In this document: positions 59,100 to 64,000 of the stretch, one piece after another
How positions within the stretch are numbered: the stretch's first letter is position 1
Layout of the letters: every line of letters begins with the position of its first letter
Assembly: GCA_963976055.1 (NCBI GenBank)
Contig: CAXBJB010000001.1
Span: 372,001 to 436,000, forward strand
Reading direction: 5' to 3'
Length of the DNA: 64,000 nucleotides
DNA from: UBA1479 sp963976055
GTDB taxonomy: Bacteria; Pseudomonadota; Alphaproteobacteria; Rhodospirillales; Casp-alpha2
Made by a program: the position numbers and the translations under genes
Notes under the pieces: generated by a model
Told to the model about the DNA's origin: nothing
What the model saw: the letters and a program-made list of their open reading frames with translations, nothing else
Database searches by the model: none

Positions 59100-60062
59100 A
59101 TGAACGAAGCCGGTAAATCCTCTGATGCACTGCGCCTGGAAACTTCCGAACCTCAGTCGGTTGCGAGCCAACCGAATGAGAATGGAAGCTCCGATTGTGC
59201 GCCCGAGCGCAGTCTGGAGGAGATGCTGAGTCCTATTCGGGCGCTGGAAGCCTTAACCGAAGATTGGCCGGCCGAACAGGCCAATGCAGCCAACGCCCGC
59301 GCGCTGGCCATTGAGGAGTTAAACGCCGAGGCTTTCAAGCGGCTAATCCGTTCGTTGAAAACTGTTCCTGGCATGGGGCAGGCCCTGCGTGAGGCAGCCG
59401 CCGATGAGGTTGTTTACGCGGTCCTGCGGAGCCACGGCATTCTCAAGCCGAGCGTTCATGAACGGGTGGAAGCAGCGCTAGATACCATTCGCCCGTCGCT
59501 CGCTGACCATGGCGGCGATGTGGAAGTCGTTTTGGTTGACCCGCCGGCGGTACAGGTCCGGTTCTTAGGCGCTTGTGACAATTGCCCTGCTTCGGCGTTG
59601 ACGTTCTATTCCGGCGTGAAGAAAGCCATCCAAGACCATGTGCCGGAAATCACTGAGGTCAAACAGGTGAAAGGACTGGGCGGTGCTTCTGCAAGCGGCT
59701 CAGGCGATGATGAGACGGTCTATTATGCTTCGCCCTTCGCTCAATATACCTCTGACGGTTGGCTGCATGCGCTTGATCTGGCGGAGCTTCCTGATGGCGA
59801 AACCAAGACAATCGATATCGATGGTCACTCCGTCCTATTGTCACGTTTCGGTGACAAGGTGACCTGTTTTGAAAATGCCTGCGCCCATATGGGGATGGCC
59901 ATGGATGGTGGTGAAATCGCCGACGGCATCATCACCTGTCCGTATCATGAGTTTCAATATGCCCTGGAAAGCGGTGAATGCCTGACGGCGCCCGAAGTCC
60001 AGCTGCAACCACATCTGGTTCGCGTCAAGGGCGATAAAATCGACGTTCGGCTGGTGGAGTAA
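59100..60062 (+). CDS. NifU C-terminal domain-Rieske fusion protein
   Basis: 320 residues. An N-terminal helical region of about 110 residues, then a NifU-type FeS scaffold domain ('VEAALDTIRPSLADHGGDVEVV...VRFLGACDNCPASALTFYSGVKKAI', cluster CxxC), and a C-terminal Rieske [2Fe-2S] domain ('CAHMGMAMDGGEIADGIITCPYHEFQYALESGECL', C-x-H and C-x2-H). Cytoplasmic. Such fusions are typical companions of group 2a hydrogenases and may load clusters into HupS or carry electrons. It starts 4 bp after the previous gene. Confidence 0.9.
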   Translation: MNEAGKSSDALRLETSEPQSVASQPNENGSSDCAPERSLEEMLSPIRALEALTEDWPAEQANAANARALAIEELNAEAFKRLIRSLKTVPGMGQALREAAADEVVYAVLRSHGILKPSVHERVEAALDTIRPSLADHGGDVEVVLVDPPAVQVRFLGACDNCPASALTFYSGVKKAIQDHVPEITEVKQVKGLGGASASGSGDDETVYYASPFAQYTSDGWLHALDLAELPDGETKTIDIDGHSVLLSRFGDKVTCFENACAHMGMAMDGGEIADGIITCPYHEFQYALESGECLTAPEVQLQPHLVRVKGDKIDVRLVE

Positions 60063-60070
60063 GGATAGCC

Positions 60071-61246
60071 ATGCAACCGACCGCCGGTCCATCGTTTCAA
60101 CCCATCAAAGCGCCCGGCACGGCGCGGCCCGGCGCACCTCTGCTGGACCCGTCGGGCCCTAAAGCGGTTTTGGGGTGGACGCCTGATGCCTTGGCCGCAC
60201 CTTTGAAGCCGGCGCCGGAGGCATTGTTCGGACCTAGGGGTGCCTGCTTGCATCCGAACGGTTCGCTCTGGGTTTCTGATACAGGCCATCATCGGATACT
60301 GGGCTGGAACAATGTTCCCGAGATTGATAACGCCCCCGCGGATATCTTGATCGGTCAATCGGATTTTGCCGCGGAGGGGCGGAACGGCAAAGGAACGCCG
60401 AGCCTGGCAACAGTGAATGTGCCCACCGGTATCTGCGACTGGGGACAGGGCCTTGCGGTAGCTGATGCCTGGAATCATCGCGTTTTGTTGTGGCGCGATC
60501 TGCCGACATCCAACAATCAACCGGCAGACATTGTCTTGGGTCAGGAAGAAGCCAGCGCCATCCAGTCCAATCGAGGTGCCGAGCAACCAACGGCAGCAAC
60601 CCTTCACTGGCCCTACGGCGTTCAAGTGATCGACGGTGCATTGGTGGTTGCCGACACAGGAAATCGCCGCGTTTTGGTGTGGAGAGATCCGAACGCTTCG
60701 GGGCAGCCTGCCGATTTGGTTTTGGGCCAAACCGACTTTGAGACGCGGGATGAAAACGGCGGCCGTGATGTTGATGCAGCTGGTATGCGCTGGCCCCACG
60801 GCATTGCCTGGTGGCAGGGCCACTTGGCCGTCGCGGACGCGGGGAACAACCGGATTATGCTCTGGCAAGGATTTCCAGCGACAAATGGTGCTGCGGCTAC
60901 AGCCGTGCTGGGACAGGACGACTTCAAAGGCTGCGATCATAATAAGGCTGCCTATTACCCAAGCTCCAGCGCCGTTAACATGCCTTATGACATCGCCGTT
61001 GCAGGTGATCGATTGCTCGTTGCCGATACGGCCAGCTCGCGCATGATCGGATGGGCGGAGCCGAACAATCCCGCTGCAGATCGCCTGACGGGCCAGCCGG
61101 ATTTTGCATCTAAAGGGGACAATGGTTGGGGGTTGCCAGGGAGGGACACGCTCTGTTGGCCCTATGGCTTATCCGTCCTGGATGGATTGGCTGCTGTGGC
61201 TGACAGCGGAAACAATCGCGTGTTGCTTTGGGAAATCATGCCATGA
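60071..61246 (+). CDS. NHL-repeat beta-propeller protein
   Basis: 391 residues with six repeats of the NHL type. Each has a strand 'V(A/S)D-x4-R-(V/I)-L-x-W' (for example 'VADAWNHRVLLWRD', 'VADTGNRRVLVWRD', 'VADAGNNRIMLWQG', 'VADSGNNRVLLWE') alternating with five 'GQxDF' loops ('LIGQSDF', 'LGQTDF', 'LGQDDF', 'TGQPDF'). No signal peptide, so a cytoplasmic six-bladed propeller. It lies 8 bp after the NifU-Rieske gene and overlaps hypF (ATGA). A protein-binding platform in hydrogenase assembly is inferred. Confidence 0.9.
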   Translation: MQPTAGPSFQPIKAPGTARPGAPLLDPSGPKAVLGWTPDALAAPLKPAPEALFGPRGACLHPNGSLWVSDTGHHRILGWNNVPEIDNAPADILIGQSDFAAEGRNGKGTPSLATVNVPTGICDWGQGLAVADAWNHRVLLWRDLPTSNNQPADIVLGQEEASAIQSNRGAEQPTAATLHWPYGVQVIDGALVVADTGNRRVLVWRDPNASGQPADLVLGQTDFETRDENGGRDVDAAGMRWPHGIAWWQGHLAVADAGNNRIMLWQGFPATNGAAATAVLGQDDFKGCDHNKAAYYPSSSAVNMPYDIAVAGDRLLVADTASSRMIGWAEPNNPAADRLTGQPDFASKGDNGWGLPGRDTLCWPYGLSVLDGLAAVADSGNNRVLLWEIMP

Positions 61247-63612
61247 GAGCGGCGGCGATCACCGTAAAGGGACAGGTCCAAGGGGTTGGTTTCCGGCCCA
61301 CCGTTTGGCGGATTGCTAACGAACTGGGCTTGAAAGGCGACGTGCGAAACACCGGCGACGGCGCGGAAATTCGCCTGTGGGGGCAAGACCTCAGCAAGTT
61401 TGCCGAACGCCTGAAAGACGAAGCCCCGCATCTTGCCCGTATCGATGAATTGGTGTTCGCGCCGATCGACGATCCCATGCCGGACGGGTTTACGATTTCA
61501 TCCTCGACCACAGGTGCCATGAATTCAGGCGTGACGCCGGATGCGGCCACTTGTGCGGATTGCCTGGACGAAACCCGAGACCCGTTCCAGAATCGATATC
61601 GTTATCCGTTCACCAACTGCACCAATTGCGGGCCCAGATTTTCGATCATCGAAGGCGCTCCTTATGATCGGGCCAAGACCACCATGTCGGATTTTGAGCT
61701 CTGCCCCATTTGTTCGAGTGAATACCAAAATCCTGCTGATCGCAGATTTCATGCCCAGCCAGTGGCTTGTCATGCCTGCGGCCCCCGCGCCTGGGTTGAA
61801 CGCCTGGGCGAGGGCGCGGTGAACCACGAAGCATTTTCTATGCTGGACGATGTGGACGCGGCGGGCGGCATGCTGATGATGGGGCATATCGTCGCCATCA
61901 AAGGGATAGGTGGGTTCCATTTGGCCTGCGATGCGACCAAGGACGACGTCGTCATCCGCCTGCGGGAGCGCAAACAACGCCGGCGCAAAGGCTTCGCCTT
62001 GATGGCCCGGGATGTGGATGTCATCCGCCAATATTGTTCGGTATCGGATGAAGAAGAGGAACTTCTGAAATCTCCATCCGCACCAATCGTCTTGCTGGAA
62101 GCCACGGGCGATCCATTGCCGGAGGCGGTCGCGCCGGGCCTCAATCGTCTTGGGTTTATGTTGCCACACACGCCCATGCATCATTTGATTTTACGGCGGA
62201 TGAAACGGCCCGTGGTAATGACCAGCGGCAATGTTTCCGGTCAGCCGCAATGCACCGACAACGATGATGCGCGGGAACGATTAAAGGACGTTGCTGATTT
62301 CGCCCTGATGCACGATCGGGAGATCGCCAATCGGATTGATGACTCCGTGGTGCGCGTCGATATGGGGCGCTCGCGTATGCTTCGCCGGGCGCGGGGATAT
62401 GCCCCGGAAGCGATCAAGCTGCCGGAGGGATTAATTGGCGACACCCATGTGCTGGCTCTCGGGGCGGAACTGAAAAACACCTTCTGCCTGATCAAGGATG
62501 GTGATGCGATCCTCAGCCAACATATGGGTGACTTGGAGGACGCGGCGACCTCCGATGACGTGAGCCACAACCTGCGTCTCTATGCCGATCTATTCGAACA
62601 TGAACCGGCGGTCATCGCCGTCGACTCACATCCGGATTATTTGTCATCCAAGCGTGGTCGAGGAATGGCGGAAGAGGCCAAATTGCCGTTGCTGGAAATC
62701 CAGCACCACCACGCCCACATCGCAGCTTGTATGGCTGAGAACGGTTGGAGGCCTGATGACGGGAAGGTCTTGGGTGTGGCTATGGATGGGCTAGGTTTTG
62801 GTGTTGATGGCACTGTTTGGGGCGGTGAGTTTTTGTCCTGTGATTATCGAAGCTTCAAACGGCTTGGTTGTTTGAAACCGGTGGCATTGCCGGGTGGGGC
62901 CCAGGCTGTCCGAGAGCCTTGGCGAAATGCCTACGCACATTTGATGGCGGAAATGGGCTGGGCCGAGTTCTCCATGAATTTCGATGAGCTGGACGTATTC
63001 CGGAAACTCGCCGTTGCACCGCGTGAGACGCTAGATGCCATGATCGAGAAAGGCTTGAACGCCCCGTTGTCTTCATCCTGCGGGCGGTTGTTCGATGCGG
63101 CGGCGGCCATTTGCGGGCTCGCTTGGGACCGTCAGGCATATGAAGGCGAAGCGGCGATGCTGTTCGAGGCGGCGGTCGATCCGGATGCGATGGGTGAACC
63201 GGATGATCTGGCCTACCCCTTTGCCATTCCGCTGATGGACGGCAAGGGCTTGCCCTACATCGAACCCTTGGCCGTGTGGCGGGCGATGTTGGGCGATCTG
63301 CATTTGCAAACGCCTATTGGCACCATTGCCGCGCGGTTCCATCGCGGACTGGCACGTGCCATTGCCGGCATGGTCATGAAATTGGCGGGGAACGATCGAG
63401 AATTCGAAACGGTGGCCCTGTCGGGCGGTTGTTTCCAGAACCGAACATTATTGCAAATGGTAGTCGAGTTGCTGGAAGGCCAGGCATTCCGCGTTCTCAC
63501 CCACGAACGGGTGCCGGCGAACGACGGCGGGATTGCGCTGGGCCAGGCGGTCATTGCCGTCGCAAATATCGAAGCGGAGCAAGACCCGCAAAGGAGGACA
63601 TCATGTGCTTAG
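61243..63612 (+). CDS. hypF: Carbamoyltransferase HypF
   Basis: 789 residues making the cyanide ligands of the NiFe centre from carbamoyl phosphate. Domains: acylphosphatase 1-90 ('GQVQGVGFRPTVWR'), two zinc fingers ('CADCLDETRDP...CTNCGPRFSI', 'CPICSSEY...CHACGPRAW'), YrdC-like ('IVAIKGIGGFHLACDATKDDVV...RRRKGFALMARD'), and the Kae1-like carbamoyltransferase with 'HHHAHIAACMAENG' and 'LSGGCFQNRTLL'. ATG 61243 overlaps the NHL stop. Full length. Confidence 0.96.
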   Translation: MRAAAITVKGQVQGVGFRPTVWRIANELGLKGDVRNTGDGAEIRLWGQDLSKFAERLKDEAPHLARIDELVFAPIDDPMPDGFTISSSTTGAMNSGVTPDAATCADCLDETRDPFQNRYRYPFTNCTNCGPRFSIIEGAPYDRAKTTMSDFELCPICSSEYQNPADRRFHAQPVACHACGPRAWVERLGEGAVNHEAFSMLDDVDAAGGMLMMGHIVAIKGIGGFHLACDATKDDVVIRLRERKQRRRKGFALMARDVDVIRQYCSVSDEEEELLKSPSAPIVLLEATGDPLPEAVAPGLNRLGFMLPHTPMHHLILRRMKRPVVMTSGNVSGQPQCTDNDDARERLKDVADFALMHDREIANRIDDSVVRVDMGRSRMLRRARGYAPEAIKLPEGLIGDTHVLALGAELKNTFCLIKDGDAILSQHMGDLEDAATSDDVSHNLRLYADLFEHEPAVIAVDSHPDYLSSKRGRGMAEEAKLPLLEIQHHHAHIAACMAENGWRPDDGKVLGVAMDGLGFGVDGTVWGGEFLSCDYRSFKRLGCLKPVALPGGAQAVREPWRNAYAHLMAEMGWAEFSMNFDELDVFRKLAVAPRETLDAMIEKGLNAPLSSSCGRLFDAAAAICGLAWDRQAYEGEAAMLFEAAVDPDAMGEPDDLAYPFAIPLMDGKGLPYIEPLAVWRAMLGDLHLQTPIGTIAARFHRGLARAIAGMVMKLAGNDREFETVALSGGCFQNRTLLQMVVELLEGQAFRVLTHERVPANDGGIALGQAVIAVANIEAEQDPQRRTSCA

Positions 63613-63902
63613 GAATTCCGGGGCAGATTGTCAGCATCTCTGATGCTGAGAAGAGGTTGGGCATGGTCGACGTAAGTGGCGTCAAACGCGAGGTCAATTT
63701 GGCCTGCATCGTGGATGACGAGCATCCGTTGGAAAGCTGCGTCGGTGACTGGGTATTGGTCCATGTGGGCTTCGCCATGAGCCGCATTGACGAGGCCGAA
63801 GCCGCAATGACCATGGATATCCTGCGTCAATTGGGGGATGCCCAGGAAGAACTGGCGGCCATGCGGGAAAGCGATGAAATGATGAACCGGAAGGCCGGAT
63901 AG
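63603..63902 (+). CDS. hypC: Hydrogenase maturation chaperone HypC
   Basis: 99 residues. The essential N-terminal Cys in 'MCLGIPGQIVSI' and 'GVKREVNLACI', with 'GDWVLVHVGFAMSRIDEAEA', define HypC/HupF. It escorts the Fe(CN)2CO unit with HypD and binds the large subunit. AGGAGG at 63592-63597 precedes the ATG, and it overlaps hypF by 10 bp. The C-terminal 20 residues beyond the usual end are Met/Glu-rich. Confidence 0.94.
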   Translation: MCLGIPGQIVSISDAEKRLGMVDVSGVKREVNLACIVDDEHPLESCVGDWVLVHVGFAMSRIDEAEAAMTMDILRQLGDAQEELAAMRESDEMMNRKAG

Positions 63903-63910
63903 GAACCGTA

Positions 63911-64000
63911 ATGTCGAACACGTCGCATCTGCGCCAGCTCTATCCTTTCCTTGACGGTGGCCGAACCGATCCGAAGGCCATGGCGTCGGCGTTGGATGAG
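63911..64000 (+). CDS. N-terminus of a further hydrogenase-locus gene (truncated)
   Basis: 30 residues are visible from ATG 63911: 'SNTSHLRQLYPFLDGGRTD' then 'PKAMASALDE'. GGAA upstream. HypD would be expected after HypC, but HypD usually opens with 'EFRD', which is absent. A SIS-type phosphoheptose isomerase, found in some hyp clusters, is an alternative. The window ends before any domain can be judged. Confidence 0.5.
   Translation, partial: MSNTSHLRQLYPFLDGGRTDPKAMASALDE

Noticed and set aside
1..64000. CRISPR arrays, rRNA, tRNA and complete insertion sequences
   Set aside because: No regularly spaced repeats, no tRNA T-loop/acceptor pattern and no transposase with inverted ends were seen by reading; a covariance-model scan would be needed to exclude tRNAs fully.

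Overview
The window reads as a chromosomal stretch of a Gram-negative proteobacterium, most likely an alphaproteobacterium of Rhodospirillales type. This rests on class I PHA synthase and FabI genes, outer-membrane CopB and porin genes, a CueR-type regulator, DUF2924/DUF3489 recombinase cassettes common in alphaproteobacteria, and a moderately high overall GC content. The species assignment is inference only. No tRNA, rRNA, CRISPR array or complete insertion sequence was seen.

1-3,331: end of a short-chain acyl/PHA operon (phosphate acyltransferase, PhaC, FabI-like reductase). 3,377-20,408: a large copper-resistance region. Four promoters have the stretched 19-bp spacer and ACCCT-type dyad of CueR-family operators (3,377; 8,262; 10,140; 13,553), and the matching CueR gene lies inside the cluster (12,671). 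Genes include a YVTN beta-propeller, DUF2933 and isoprenylcysteine-methyltransferase-like membrane proteins, an orphan Rieske protein, two c-type cytochromes, NhaA, an APC permease, a Cu P-type ATPase, a cupredoxin, CopA/CopB, a Tat-exported multicopper oxidase and a TVP38-type membrane protein. 20,409-24,537: a histidine kinase/OmpR-type regulator pair with a divergent porin and a small His-rich repeat protein; the two target genes share a TGTGAC-N33-GTCACA element. 24,765-31,409: a CzcCBA-type heavy-metal RND efflux operon ending in a lipoprotein homologous to one in the copper region.

31,786-43,022: a defence island. It holds an unrecognised two-gene membrane module, a Hachiman system (HamA DUF1837 nuclease, HamB helicase) with a third co-directional DUF3223 gene, and, convergent to it, a 2,032-residue DUF4011-helicase-nuclease-DUF3320 protein. 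43,191-50,752: a mobile or prophage-derived segment. It has a strongly structured RNA candidate resembling phage C4 antisense RNA, a secreted protein, a ParB-methyltransferase fusion, DUF5681, an orphan large terminase, then a DUF3489-DUF2924-serine recombinase cassette and a hypothetical gene.

51,220-64,000: a group 2a [NiFe] uptake hydrogenase locus. An NtrC/HupR-type sigma54 activator precedes a small zinc-ribbon gene and a clear -24/-12 promoter, followed by HupS, HupL, two paralogous Cys-cluster proteins, a maturation protease, an unknown protein, a TPR protein, two tiny hydrophobic proteins, a NifU-Rieske fusion, an NHL propeller, HypF, HypC and a truncated final gene. There is no Tat signal and no cytochrome b subunit, so electrons must leave by another route. 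The small hydrophobic proteins, the Cys-cluster pair and the NifU-Rieske protein are the best candidates and form the least described system in the window.
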